64,000 nucleotides of DNA from Anaeromonas frigoriresistens (lineage in GTDB: Bacteria; Bacillota; Clostridia; Tissierellales; SIT17): NCBI RefSeq assembly GCF_016820655.1, contig NZ_WSFT01000053.1:434001-498000 (forward strand). Reading direction: 5' to 3'. This document shows positions 55,068-63,899 of this stretch, piece after piece. Both the position numbers and the translations under genes were made by a program. Each line of letters begins with the position of its first letter. The first letter of the stretch is position 1. The notes below the pieces were generated by a model that was not told the origin of the DNA, did no database searches, and was given only the letters and a program-made list of their open reading frames with translations.

Positions 55068-55928
55068 CTATCCTTTAATACGATTCTGATATTTATTTCT
55101 AAGAATTATAGCTACTGCATTGGCTCCTAATAATAAAACTAATAAAATAATTATAGCTCCTGCTGCTAAATCATGAAATTCAGCTTTAGGCATACTTGAC
55201 CAGTTATAAATCTGAATTGGTAATATAGTAAATTTATCAAAAACACTTTTAGGCGTAAATGCTATAAATGAAACTGCTCCTACCATTAGTACTGAAGCAG
55301 TATCTCCTAAACCTCTAGCAATAGCTAATATGGATCCTGTTAAAATTCCAGGCAATGAATAAGGTAATACTACGCCTTTAATTACTTGCCATTTAGTTGA
55401 TCCTAAGGCATAGGCCCCATGTCTTAACTCTTTAGGTACGCTTTTTATAGCTTCCTGGGCTGCTACTATAATAATAGGTAATATAAGAAGTGTTAAAGTC
55501 AAAGCTCCAGATAAAATACTTCTTCCAAACCCAAATAAATGTACAAATATTCCTAATCCTAATATACCAAAAACAATAGATGGAACTCCTGCTAGATTAG
55601 CAATATTTAGTTTTATAATTCTTGTTAATAAATTTCTATCATCAGAATACTCTTCTAGATAAAGGGCTGAACCTACACCTATTGGTAATGAAAAGATAAT
55701 TGTAAGTCCTATAATCCATATACTTCCTGATAATGCAGCTTTTATTCCAGCTTTTTCTACAAATCTCGAAGTATAATTAGTAAAAAAATCTATACTTAAA
55801 TATTTAAATCCATCCTTAAATATATCAAATAATAATATACCCAGTATAATCAAAGCAAATAAAGTTACCGAGAATACTAAGCCGTGAAAAAAATTATCCA
55901 TTAATCTTCTTTTCTGTAGATTAGTCAT
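55068..55928 (-). CDS. pstA: Phosphate ABC transporter permease PstA
   Basis: 286 aa with six membrane helices and the permease EAA motif ([21 protein letters not shown]). [20 protein letters not shown] and [12 protein letters not shown] are typical. It overlaps pstC by one base and works as the PstC partner. Confidence 0.95.
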   Translation of the reverse strand: MTNLQKRRLMDNFFHGLVFSVTLFALIILGILLFDIFKDGFKYLSIDFFTNYTSRFVEKAGIKAALSGSIWIIGLTIIFSLPIGVGSALYLEEYSDDRNLLTRIIKLNIANLAGVPSIVFGILGLGIFVHLFGFGRSILSGALTLTLLILPIIIVAAQEAIKSVPKELRHGAYALGSTKWQVIKGVVLPYSLPGILTGSILAIARGLGDTASVLMVGAVSFIAFTPKSVFDKFTILPIQIYNWSSMPKAEFHDLAAGAIIILLVLLLGANAVAIILRNKYQNRIKG

Positions 55929-56854
55929 TAATATTCCTCCCTGTACTTCTTAATTATCATTCGAGCAATAATGTTCATAAATAATGTCATTAAGAATAAT
56001 AGCATTCCTACAGCAAATATAGTTTTATATATAAGTCCACCATGAGTAACATCTCCTTTAGCTACCTGTACAATAAAAGCTGTCATTGTTTGAACACTCT
56101 CTAAGGGGTTTAATGTTAATTTTGGTGTAGAACCTGCTGCTAATGTAACTATCATTGTCTCTCCGATTGCTCTAGAAATTGCTAATACAAAAGAAGATAT
56201 TATACTAGATAAAGCCGCTGGTATAACTACCTTTGTAGACACTTCAAACTTGGTGGATCCTAATGCATATGCAGCATGTCTTATTTCATCTGGGACTGCT
56301 TTCATAGCATCCTCACTTAGGGATGAAATCATTGGAATAATCATGATTCCTACTGCAATACTACCACTTAACGCATTGAATATATTAATAGTTGGGAAAA
56401 AAATCTTTAATATTGGTGTGATAAATGTCAGAGCAAAATATCCATATACTATAGAAGGAATACCTGCCAATATTTCTAGTAAAGGCTTAATAACTTTCCT
56501 TGTTCTATCAGAAGCATATTCACTAAGATATATAGCACTTCCTAATCCTATTGGTATTGCTACAACGCTACCATATATTGCAATCATCAGAGTTCCTGCA
56601 ACTAGGGGTAGTACTCCAAACTTAGGATTTGCAAATAATGCAGTCCATTCAGTCCCAGTTAAAAAGTCTATAATTGAAACCTCTCCGAAAAATGCTATTG
56701 TTTCTTTAGATAAAGTAGCTACAATACCTATTGTAGTGAAAATAGATAGAGATGCTAATACTAATAAAATCGTTGATATTGATTTTTCTTTCATTCTTCT
56801 TCTTTTTTTCTCTTTATTATCTGTCATATTTGACTTCTCTTCATAAGTAGCCAT
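55928..56854 (-). CDS. pstC: Phosphate ABC transporter permease PstC
   Basis: 308 aa with six membrane helices and the motif [22 protein letters not shown]. The basic N-terminus NKEKKRRRMKEK precedes helix 1. ATG at 56854 has AGGGAGG 8 bases upstream and is preferred to the in-frame TTG at 56887. It is first in pstCAB-phoU, with its own PhoP-box promoter, separate from pstS. Confidence 0.95.
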   Translation of the reverse strand: MATYEEKSNMTDNKEKKRRRMKEKSISTILLVLASLSIFTTIGIVATLSKETIAFFGEVSIIDFLTGTEWTALFANPKFGVLPLVAGTLMIAIYGSVVAIPIGLGSAIYLSEYASDRTRKVIKPLLEILAGIPSIVYGYFALTFITPILKIFFPTINIFNALSGSIAVGIMIIPMISSLSEDAMKAVPDEIRHAAYALGSTKFEVSTKVVIPAALSSIISSFVLAISRAIGETMIVTLAAGSTPKLTLNPLESVQTMTAFIVQVAKGDVTHGGLIYKTIFAVGMLLFLMTLFMNIIARMIIKKYREEY

Positions 56855-56891
56855 ATTTAAATCCTCCCTTATCTCATCAAGATACAACCTT

Positions 56892-56956
56892 ATTATATTT
56901 TATTTAATTGCTCTTGTTGTTTACTGAAGGTTAATGATGTGTTAATTCTAGGTAAA
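56892..56956 (-). promoter_or_regulatory. PhoP-box promoter of pstCAB-phoU
   Basis: Four TTAACA-like repeats on minus begin at 56951, 56940, 56929 and 56918 (plus-strand GGTAAA, TGTTAA, GGTTAA, TGTTTA), exactly 11 bp apart. A -10 TATAAT (56892-56897) lies 20 bp beyond the last. The architecture is identical to that before pstS. Confidence 0.75.
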
Positions 56957-57076
56957 GTACTGAATATGAATGAATATTCTTTATAAAAAAAGTAAATATA
57001 TATAGAATAAACTTAAAAATACTCTTTTAATTGTTAACTATATTGTATGTAATCCTACCACTTTCTAAACAAATAA

Positions 57077-57102
57077 AAGAAGAACCCAACTGGGTTCTTC
57101 TT
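57077..57102 (-). terminator. Terminator of pstS
   Basis: AAGAAGAACCCA pairs with TGGGTTCTTCTT (12 bp) around 2 bases, followed by TTTTATTTG. Confidence 0.88.
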
Positions 57103-57111
57103 GCTAACTAA

Positions 57112-58086
57112 TTACTTTAATTTATCTAATTCTTCTTTATATCTCTCAGGAGATAAAGCAACATATCCTGTTGTAGGTACTATGTCTGGACCATTGTTCA
57201 TATAGTACTCTACAAATGCTTGTACTTGTGATTCATTATTATAATGTTCTGTATTTACATAGATAAATATTGGTCTTGCTAAGGGAGTGTACTCTCCACT
57301 TCCTATATTCTCTGGAGTAGGCTCAACTCCATCTATTTTTAGTGCTTTTAACTTATCTTGATTTTCTTCATAATATGCAAATCCAAAATATCCCATTGCA
57401 TATTCATCACCAGCAACACCTTGTACTAACACGTTATCATCTTCACTTGCAGTAAAGTCAGTTCTTACTGCTCCTCCTTCTCCATTTATTGCTTCAGTAA
57501 AGTAATCAAATGTACCGGAGTCAGTTCCAGGACCGTATAATTTAATTTCTTCTTCTGGCCATTCTGATCTTACATCGCTCCATAACTTCACATCACTGTC
57601 AGGTTCCCAGATTTTGTTTAATTCTTTAACTGAGATGTCATCTACCCAGTCATTATTAGGGTTAACTACTACAGAAATACCATCAAGAGCTACTGTTAAT
57701 TGTTCAAATTCAATACCATTTTCTTCAGCCTTTGCAGCTTCTTCATCTTTCATATTTCTAGAAGCATTACTTATGTGTGTCTCTCCTGTTGTAAATCTTT
57801 TCATTCCTCCCCCTGTTCCAGAAACTCCTACTGTTACTTGTACCTCAGGATTTTCAGCTTGGAATTCTTCTGCTATAGCCATTGTTATTGGATAAACTGT
57901 TGAGGAACCATCAGCTTCTACTGATCCACTTAAATCACCATTTGTTTCCTCTTTATCTGTTGTTTCACCATCTCCTGTGTCTTGTGTTTCCTCCCCCTCA
58001 TCAGTTCCACATCCTGCGAATATTGATACTGATAATAGTAATACTAAAAATAATGCAATTAATTTTGAACTTAATACTTTTCTCAT
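57112..58086 (-). CDS. pstS: Phosphate-binding lipoprotein PstS
   Basis: 324 aa. Signal peptide with lipobox FAGC (C26), acidic linker (GDGETTDKEETNGD), then a PBP-like phosphate-binding domain: ADGSSTVYPITMAIAEEFQ, VSGTGGGMKRFTTGETHI and GPGTDSGTFDYFTEA contain the phosphate ligands. It delivers phosphate to PstCA. It is monocistronic with a terminator. Confidence 0.96.
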   Translation of the reverse strand: MRKVLSSKLIALFLVLLLSVSIFAGCGTDEGEETQDTGDGETTDKEETNGDLSGSVEADGSSTVYPITMAIAEEFQAENPEVQVTVGVSGTGGGMKRFTTGETHISNASRNMKDEEAAKAEENGIEFEQLTVALDGISVVVNPNNDWVDDISVKELNKIWEPDSDVKLWSDVRSEWPEEEIKLYGPGTDSGTFDYFTEAINGEGGAVRTDFTASEDDNVLVQGVAGDEYAMGYFGFAYYEENQDKLKALKIDGVEPTPENIGSGEYTPLARPIFIYVNTEHYNNESQVQAFVEYYMNNGPDIVPTTGYVALSPERYKEELDKLK

Positions 58087-58131
58087 TTAAATAACTCCTC
58101 TCAACATTTATTTTTTTATCTGACATTAAGA

Positions 58132-58196
58132 ATTATAACACCTTATTTTTCCCTATATGTTGTGTACAAGTTAATGGGATGTTAATTAAGTGTTAA
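58132..58196 (-). promoter_or_regulatory. PhoP-box promoter of pstS
   Basis: On minus TTAACA, TTAACA, TTAACT, ACAACA (58191-58196, 58180-58185, 58169-58174, 58158-58163) have exact 11-bp periodicity. -10 TATAAT (58132-58137) lies 20 bp after the last. Confidence 0.85.
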
Positions 58197-58207
58197 TTGG
58201 GTTTGTA

Positions 58208-58236
58208 TTGAAGTTAATCTGTATATACTGTATAAT
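58208..58236 (+). promoter_or_regulatory. Sigma-A promoter of ychF
   Basis: TTGAAG (58208-58213), 17 bp, TATAAT (58231-58236), divergent to and just beyond the pstS PhoP boxes. Confidence 0.7.
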
Positions 58237-58292
58237 TTACACTAGTGTTAATTTATATGTATTGAAGGAATTAATTGAAAGGAGATTTATAT

Positions 58293-59384
58293 ATGAAATT
58301 AGGTATAGTTGGATTGCCTAATGTAGGAAAGTCTACATTATTCAATGCCATTACAAAAGCAGGCGCAGAATCTGCTAATTACCCATTCTGTACAATAGAG
58401 CCTAATGTAGGTGTTGTATCAGTCCCTGATGAAAGACTTGATAGACTAACTGAAATGTTTGGATCACAAAAAAAGCTACCTACTGCTATTGAGTTTTTTG
58501 ATATTGCAGGACTAGTTAAAGGAGCAAGTAAAGGTGAGGGGTTAGGTAATAAATTCTTATCCCATATTAGAGAAGTAGAAGCAATAGTACACGTGGTAAG
58601 ATGCTTTGAAGATGAAAATATAACTCATGTAGAAGGAAGTATTGATCCATTAAGAGATATTGAAATAATTGATTTAGAGCTTATTTTATCTGATCTAGAA
58701 ATAATGAGTAGAAGATTATTCAAAACAGAAAAATTAGCCAAAAGTGATAAATCATTATTGAAAGAACTAGACATAACAAAAAAAATTGTTGAAGTTCTAG
58801 AAGAAGGAAAACCAGTAAGAAGTATTGATTTCAATGATGATGATAGTATTTTTGTTAAGCATTTAAATCTTTTATCAAATAAACCAGTATTGTATGCTGC
58901 TAATATATCTGAAGAAGATATAATCAGTGGTAGTGAAAATGAACATCTATTAGCTTTAAAAGAGCATGCTAAAAACGAAGTATCTGGCTTAATAACAGTC
59001 TGTGGTAAAATTGAATCAGAAATAGCTGAACTAGAAGATGATGAAAAAGAGATGTTCTTAGAGGAATTAGGACTTAAAGAATCTGGACTAGATAGATTAA
59101 TAAAAGCTAGCTATGATTTACTAGGATTAATATCCTTCCTAACAGCTGGACCAAAGGAATCTAGAGCATGGACCATTAAAAAAGGGTGGAAAGCACCTCA
59201 AGCTGCTGGGAAAATCCATACTGATATGGAAAAAGGGTTTATAAGAGCCGAAATAGTAAGCTTTGAAGACTTAGATAATGCAGGAAATATGGCTAAAGCA
59301 AAAGAACAAGGACTTGTTAGACTTGAAGGCAAAGAATATATAATGAAAGATGGCGATGTAGTAGTATTCAGATTTAATGTATAA
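58293..59384 (+). CDS. ychF: Obg-like ATPase YchF
   Basis: 363 aa. G1 [15 protein letters not shown], switch [20 protein letters not shown] and the C-terminal TGS domain ([19 protein letters not shown]) are typical. The family prefers ATP and associates with ribosomes. ATG at 58293 follows AAAGGAG; an in-frame TTG at 58275 is less likely. It is one of the few plus-strand genes, and monocistronic. Confidence 0.96.
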   Translation: MKLGIVGLPNVGKSTLFNAITKAGAESANYPFCTIEPNVGVVSVPDERLDRLTEMFGSQKKLPTAIEFFDIAGLVKGASKGEGLGNKFLSHIREVEAIVHVVRCFEDENITHVEGSIDPLRDIEIIDLELILSDLEIMSRRLFKTEKLAKSDKSLLKELDITKKIVEVLEEGKPVRSIDFNDDDSIFVKHLNLLSNKPVLYAANISEEDIISGSENEHLLALKEHAKNEVSGLITVCGKIESEIAELEDDEKEMFLEELGLKESGLDRLIKASYDLLGLISFLTAGPKESRAWTIKKGWKAPQAAGKIHTDMEKGFIRAEIVSFEDLDNAGNMAKAKEQGLVRLEGKEYIMKDGDVVVFRFNV

Positions 59385-59426
59385 AAAAATTCCCTTTACA
59401 ATTAATTGTAGAGGGAATTTTTTTAT
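59381..59426. terminator. Bidirectional terminator between ychF and the YaaR-like gene
   Basis: TTCCCT...AGGGAA with an inner TACAAT/ATTGTA stem, flanked by A7 and T7; it overlaps both stop codons. Confidence 0.9.
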
Positions 59427-59854
59427 ACATATATATTTAATAATAAACCTTCTATTTCACCAACTATTTTCAATAGATTTAATCTTTTATTTTCTCCTTC
59501 TAACATATCATCAGTTAAATCCATTAATTTATCATCTACTTTAGATACAATCTTTAATATCCTAGATCTCCCACCTCGCCTAAACCCACCTCTTTTATCT
59601 AAGTCTAAGCCTGACTCTACTGCTTCATCTAGAAAAGCTTTAATCTTTTTTTTATAATCAAAAAGATTTTCAATAGTTCTTTTTTGAGCCAATTGTTTTC
59701 CTGATTCTGTAATCTCTGATATGATTTTATATATACGTTCTAAACTAGCATCATTAGTTTTTTTCTCTATAACTTCTTGAAATGAAATCCCAGTATTGTT
59801 CTTTGTATTATTAATTACATCTATATTTTTCATTCCCACTCTATCTACTTTCAC
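59423..59854 (-). CDS. YaaR family protein (DUF327)
   Basis: 143 aa, helical. SFQEVIEKKTNDASLERIYK at the N-terminal part and LFDYKKKIKAFLDEAVESG, RGGRSRILKIVSKVDDKL are the DUF327 features. Function unknown; in Clostridia it occurs near flagellar or DNA-maintenance genes. Start GTG at 59854 with AGGAG seven bases upstream; it lies 10 bases after the FhlB-like gene. Confidence 0.8.
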   Translation of the reverse strand: MKVDRVGMKNIDVINNTKNNTGISFQEVIEKKTNDASLERIYKIISEITESGKQLAQKRTIENLFDYKKKIKAFLDEAVESGLDLDKRGGFRRGGRSRILKIVSKVDDKLMDLTDDMLEGENKRLNLLKIVGEIEGLLLNIYV

Positions 59855-59864
59855 TATATCACTC

Positions 59865-60155
59865 CTATGCCTCTCCCTCTAAATCCTGTAACAATAAAAA
59901 CACCTCTGCTATTACAGAATATAATTGAGGAGGTATATTTTCTCCTAAATCCATGTCAAGTAAATTTCCTAATAAAGATATATCTTCTTCCAATGGAATA
60001 TCTCTTATTTTGGCAATTTCTATAAGTTCTTCTGCCATTTTTCCTTTTCTTCTTGAAACAATTTCCGGTAAGGAATCAGTGGCATTATCATAATGGACTG
60101 CAATGGCTCTTTTCTCTTTAAAATTGTTCTTAAAATTAAACCTTTTATTATTCAT
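59865..60155 (-). CDS. FlhB C-terminal-domain homologue (FhlB/YlqH type)
   Basis: 96 aa. KEKRAIAVHYDNATDSLPEIVSRRKGKM followed by AEELIEIAKIRDIPLEED corresponds to the cytoplasmic domain of FlhB/EscU export switch proteins, but without membrane helices or an NPTH autocleavage motif. Start overlaps the upstream gene (ATGA). A substrate-specificity role in flagellar export has been proposed for FhlB; no flagellar operon is visible here. Confidence 0.8.
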   Translation of the reverse strand: MNNKRFNFKNNFKEKRAIAVHYDNATDSLPEIVSRRKGKMAEELIEIAKIRDIPLEEDISLLGNLLDMDLGENIPPQLYSVIAEVFLLLQDLEGEA

Positions 60156-62038
60156 ATTCTTATGTCTAACCCCTTTCTAGAGGAATTATATTCATCCTGT
60201 ATGCTTGTAGGTAACATTGATGATTTATCTTCTTCTTTCTGTACCTTTGATAATTTCTCATATCTAATTCTTCCTACATTATATCCTATATCTTTTAATT
60301 TTTCTATGAATCCATCTTCTATAAGTGTTATCTTATCTTTTATTTTATTATCATCATTTCTTATGGTTATCTCCAAGTTCCTATTTTTTGAATTTATTAA
60401 TATACCAGTTTCTCCTAATTTATTAGTCTCTATTAAAAAGTATAAACTACTATTTTTCCAATCTAATTTTTCATTTTCTTTATTTGAATTAATAAGTAAT
60501 TTAATATTTTCAATCTTACCTACTAAATTAATAGGTATATCAAAAAACATAGTTTGCACGGGATTACTGTTTTCTGATTTGTTTAATAGTTGTTGTCCAT
60601 TAAGGTTGTCTAATACTTTTACTATACTTGATATATCCTTAATACTTTTATTGTTCTGATTGATAATTTTTAATAAATTTCCTTTTAAATTATCTTCTAA
60701 ATTATTATTTTTTAAATTAAATAATTCTTCATTCAATATATCATTTTCATAATTTAATCCTAGTCCTTTTATATAATCATAGGCTTCTCTAGATCCTGTA
60801 GGAGGACTCTTTATAAAATCATATAAAGAACTAATAATATTTTTCTCATCACTAAAATTTTTGTTTATTTCATTTGTAATCCCATATACAACTTTCTCTT
60901 CAGAGGCTTTAAACTCTAATCCATTTAAATCTTTCTTTATTTCTCCTATTAGAGTTTTTGCATCATTTATATTATTTTGTAATACTAAAATTTTTGCCAT
61001 ATCAATTTTGCTACTTATTTTTATTAATTTTTTCTCGGTCATCATATCTGTATATAGGGTAATATCACTTTTAAGTAATTTTCTATTTAAAAGATCTAGA
61101 CTGTTTTCTAGATTTTGTTTTACTTCCTCTTTTGCAATAGTATTATCAAATAAGACAGTATCCATATTTCTTACTAAAGTTTGTTTTAATTCTTTAAAAT
61201 TCTCAGTTATAAGATTCATTTTTTCAGTAACTACAGTCATTATTATTTTGTTTTGTCTATTCGTTTCCATATTAGTTATGTTTTTAGGTATTGAATTCAT
61301 ACCTATACTATTATCTATATTTACTTCTAAGTCTTTGGTTAATATGTTATTATCTAAAAAATTTTCATCATTATCCTCTACAATTTTTTCTATTATATGA
61401 TTGCTTATATCATCGCTAACCTCTTTAACTGATTTTAAGTCTATTATATTTTCTTCTTCTACCTCTGTTATAGATGTATCTATAGGAATGCTTAATTCTT
61501 CTATAATATTGTTTAAACTTACATCTATACCTTCTCCATATAATGCTTCCTTAATGGCAATTATATTTTTAAAAGTTATATCTATATCTTTATTAATTAA
61601 TCTATTGATTATATCTATCTTTTCTTTTAAAGGCAATGAATCTTTTCTTATAAACTCTTTAATATGCTCAATATCTTTTTTAGTAAGATTAATTCCCTTA
61701 TTCTTAAGATTTTTAATTATTACTTCTAATTCCTTTTTATCTATTCCTTCAAGATTATCCAATACTTCAGTGTTATTTTCTACCTTATTCACTTCCACAA
61801 AATCTACAGATATGCTGTCTGAGTTAATATTAGTAATTTGTATCTTCCCTCTATTATCATTTACTCCTTCTAATCCTTTGTTAAAAGTTGCTTTTATGTC
61901 CTTTCCATTGATATTAATTATAGCGGTATCCTTGGATAATTTTTCTTTTAAAGTAAAGCTTACTATACTTCCAGTTTTAAGTTTAGTATCGGTATTTAAT
62001 TTCTGATATTTGTTATTTAATAAATTCATTATATTCAT
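60152..62038 (-). CDS. Large uncharacterised protein, possible FliK-like C-terminal domain
   Basis: 628 aa, Asn/Lys/Ile/Glu rich, no signal peptide. The N-terminus has a small beta domain (TGSIVSFTLKEKLSKDTAII). The middle is a low-complexity helical region with tandem LTKKDIEHIKEFIRKD, ISFKNII-type segments. The last 130 residues (FFDIPINLVGKIENIKLLIN, SLYFLIETNKLGETGILINS) read like the C-terminal hook-length control domain of FliK. The neighbour FhlB and the Bacillus ylqG-ylqH arrangement support a flagellar-export link. Start ATG at 62038 has GGGAG upstream. Confidence 0.65.
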   Translation of the reverse strand: MNIMNLLNNKYQKLNTDTKLKTGSIVSFTLKEKLSKDTAIININGKDIKATFNKGLEGVNDNRGKIQITNINSDSISVDFVEVNKVENNTEVLDNLEGIDKKELEVIIKNLKNKGINLTKKDIEHIKEFIRKDSLPLKEKIDIINRLINKDIDITFKNIIAIKEALYGEGIDVSLNNIIEELSIPIDTSITEVEEENIIDLKSVKEVSDDISNHIIEKIVEDNDENFLDNNILTKDLEVNIDNSIGMNSIPKNITNMETNRQNKIIMTVVTEKMNLITENFKELKQTLVRNMDTVLFDNTIAKEEVKQNLENSLDLLNRKLLKSDITLYTDMMTEKKLIKISSKIDMAKILVLQNNINDAKTLIGEIKKDLNGLEFKASEEKVVYGITNEINKNFSDEKNIISSLYDFIKSPPTGSREAYDYIKGLGLNYENDILNEELFNLKNNNLEDNLKGNLLKIINQNNKSIKDISSIVKVLDNLNGQQLLNKSENSNPVQTMFFDIPINLVGKIENIKLLINSNKENEKLDWKNSSLYFLIETNKLGETGILINSKNRNLEITIRNDDNKIKDKITLIEDGFIEKLKDIGYNVGRIRYEKLSKVQKEEDKSSMLPTSIQDEYNSSRKGLDIRI

Positions 62039-62113
62039 GTCTTCACTCCCTAATTTGCTTCATTAAATATATCGACAAATTTAGGTATTATGTTTAGTAT
62101 ATATAAAATAAAA

Positions 62114-62137
62114 TAGTCAGGTCTAAAGACCTGACTA
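62114..62137 (-). terminator. Terminator of the pduL-deoC operon
   Basis: TAGTCAGGTCT / AGACCTGACTA, 11 bp with a 2-base loop, followed by TTTTATTTTATA on minus. Confidence 0.9.
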
Positions 62138-62143
62138 AATATA

Positions 62144-62809
62144 TTAATAATCTGAATTTCCTTTTTCACCTTTTACTATAGCTACTGAAGAACTGGCTCC
62201 TATTCTTGTTGCTCCAGCCTCAACCATCTTTTTAGCTGTTTCTATATCTCTAACTCCTCCAGAAGCTTTTACACCTAATCCCTCACCTACAGTTTTTCTC
62301 ATAAGGGCAACGTCTTCAAATGTAGCTCCCCCTGTTGAAAATCCAGTGGAAGTCTTAACATAGTCTGCTCCTACTTCTTTAGATAATTTACATGCTATTT
62401 CCTTTTCTTCATCTGTTAAAAGACATGCTTCTATAATTACTTTTACTAACTTATCTCCTGAAGCACTTACTACCGCTTTAATGTCTTCTTTAACTAAGTC
62501 ATAATTTTTATTTTTTAGTTCTCCAATATTTATAACCATGTCTATTTCATCTGCGCCTTTTTTAATAGCTTCTTTAGTTTCAAAAGCTTTAACCTCTGGA
62601 AGAGTACTTCCTAGAGGAAATCCCACTACAGATGTTACCTTAACATTACTACCCTTTAACTGTTCTGCTACATACTCCACATATGAAGGATTAACACAAA
62701 CTGAAGCAAAATTATACTCCCTAGCTTCATTACAAACTTTTTCAACCTGTTCTTTAGTCGTATCAGGTTTAAGAATAGTATGGTCAATCATTGATGCTAT
62801 ATTATTCAT
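62144..62809 (-). CDS. deoC: Deoxyribose-phosphate aldolase
   Basis: 221 aa TIM-barrel aldolase cleaving 2-deoxyribose 5-phosphate to glyceraldehyde 3-phosphate and acetaldehyde. The Schiff-base lysine lies in [25 protein letters not shown] and [15 protein letters not shown] are also typical. It lies 13 bases after pduL. The acetaldehyde formed may be oxidised to acetyl-CoA, for which PduL is the phosphotransacylase. Confidence 0.95.
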   Translation of the reverse strand: MNNIASMIDHTILKPDTTKEQVEKVCNEAREYNFASVCVNPSYVEYVAEQLKGSNVKVTSVVGFPLGSTLPEVKAFETKEAIKKGADEIDMVINIGELKNKNYDLVKEDIKAVVSASGDKLVKVIIEACLLTDEEKEIACKLSKEVGADYVKTSTGFSTGGATFEDVALMRKTVGEGLGVKASGGVRDIETAKKMVEAGATRIGASSSVAIVKGEKGNSDY

Positions 62810-62822
62810 TATATAACCTCCA

Positions 62823-63395
62823 TTATTTAATTAATTCTACACTCATACCATTTTTAGCTCCACATGCATTTCCCTCTTCTACGTCTACATGCATTTCAAG
62901 AGCATAACTAGGGCTTACTCTTACTAATACATTCTCAAAAGTAACACCTCTATCTCCTGGAACTCTAACTTTAACTCTATCCTTATCTTTTACATCGAAC
63001 TTTTCTGCATCATCAGTATGCATATGGATATGTCTTAATGCTGCTATTATACCATTTTCTATTTCTACTTCTCCCTTTGGTCCTATGATTTTTGCTCCTG
63101 GAGAACCTTCTACATCTCCAGAATCTCTAACTGGAGGTACAACTCCAATTTTAAATCCATCTGATAAAGATATTTCTGCCTGTGTATTTCCTCTTGCTGG
63201 TCCTAATACTCTAACTCCTTTTAATGTACCTTTTGGTCCTACAATATCAACCTTTTCTTGAGAAGCATATTGTCCTGGTTGAGAGAGATCTTTAAATTTA
63301 TTTAATTCATATCCTTCCCCAAAAAGCTTGTCTATATGTTCCTGGGATAGATGAATATGTCTGTTAGATAATGCTATTGGTAATTCCTTTTTCAT
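62823..63395 (-). CDS. pduL: Phosphate propanoyltransferase / phosphotransacylase PduL
   Basis: 190 aa PduL-family enzyme, exchanging acyl-CoA and acyl-phosphate. Zinc-ligand motifs [11 protein letters not shown] near the N-terminus and [11 protein letters not shown] near residue 119 are present; the inner [10 protein letters not shown] fits. There is no microcompartment-targeting extension and no shell gene nearby, so it is probably cytosolic and acts on acetyl-CoA or propionyl-CoA. It forms a unit with deoC. Confidence 0.92.
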   Translation of the reverse strand: MKKELPIALSNRHIHLSQEHIDKLFGEGYELNKFKDLSQPGQYASQEKVDIVGPKGTLKGVRVLGPARGNTQAEISLSDGFKIGVVPPVRDSGDVEGSPGAKIIGPKGEVEIENGIIAALRHIHMHTDDAEKFDVKDKDRVKVRVPGDRGVTFENVLVRVSPSYALEMHVDVEEGNACGAKNGMSVELIK

Positions 63396-63572
63396 ATTAA
63401 ATTCCTCCTAGTTTTTTATTCCTATATTTATTGTTTACCCAAAAAACAATTTAATTTATCTATGTAACAAATATTTTATATTATTTTGAGTATCTTCTTT
63501 TTTCATAACTTACATTATAAAACTTTTTATTGTAAAAATCAAATCATTATACTTTCTGTTTTATAATATAAA

Positions 63573-63642
63573 TATAATATTGATTTCTTCTCTCTTAAAG
63601 TGATACTATTAAAAGAGGTTATTAAGCAAAATCAATATTATA
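63573..63642. repeat. Inverted repeat in the leader of the thioredoxin-like gene
   Basis: TATAATATTGATTT (63573-63586) and AAATCAATATTATA (63629-63642) are perfect 14-bp inverses 42 bases apart, ending just before the ribosome-binding site. It may be a leader RNA structure or operator. Confidence 0.5.
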
Positions 63643-63655
63643 CTAGGAGGTAATT

Positions 63656-63886
63656 ATGAATATTAAAATTTTAGGTCCAGGTTGTAAAAAATGTGAGAAA
63701 CTTTATAATCTTACTAATGAAGTTTTAGATGAACTTGAAAAACAAGCCAACATTACTAAAGTAACAGATTTTAACGATATTGCTTCCTATGGAGTCATGA
63801 AAACTCCAGCTTTAGTAATAGATGAAAACGTTAAATTTTCTGGAAAAGTTCCTTCTAAAAAAGATCTGAAAAAATTATTAAAATAA
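63656..63886 (+). CDS. Small thioredoxin-like redox protein (TM0996/MTH895 type)
   Basis: 76 aa. The active-site CXXC is GPGCKKCEK (C10, C13) after the first strand, and VMKTPALVID contains the conserved cis-proline. This is the thioredoxin_3 (redox-active disulfide protein 2) family. Partners are unknown; members often sit next to permeases or arsenic genes. It lies 13 bases before a second small redox gene with in-frame TGA. Confidence 0.88.
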   Translation: MNIKILGPGCKKCEKLYNLTNEVLDELEKQANITKVTDFNDIASYGVMKTPALVIDENVKFSGKVPSKKDLKKLLK

Positions 63887-63899
63887 AGGAGGTAATATA

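Noticed and set aside
60861-62006. Two long plus-strand open frames opposite the 628-aa gene
   Set aside because: Ser/Phe/Leu-rich translations typical of the antisense of AT-rich coding DNA; the minus-strand frame has a good start, coupling to FhlB and operon context.
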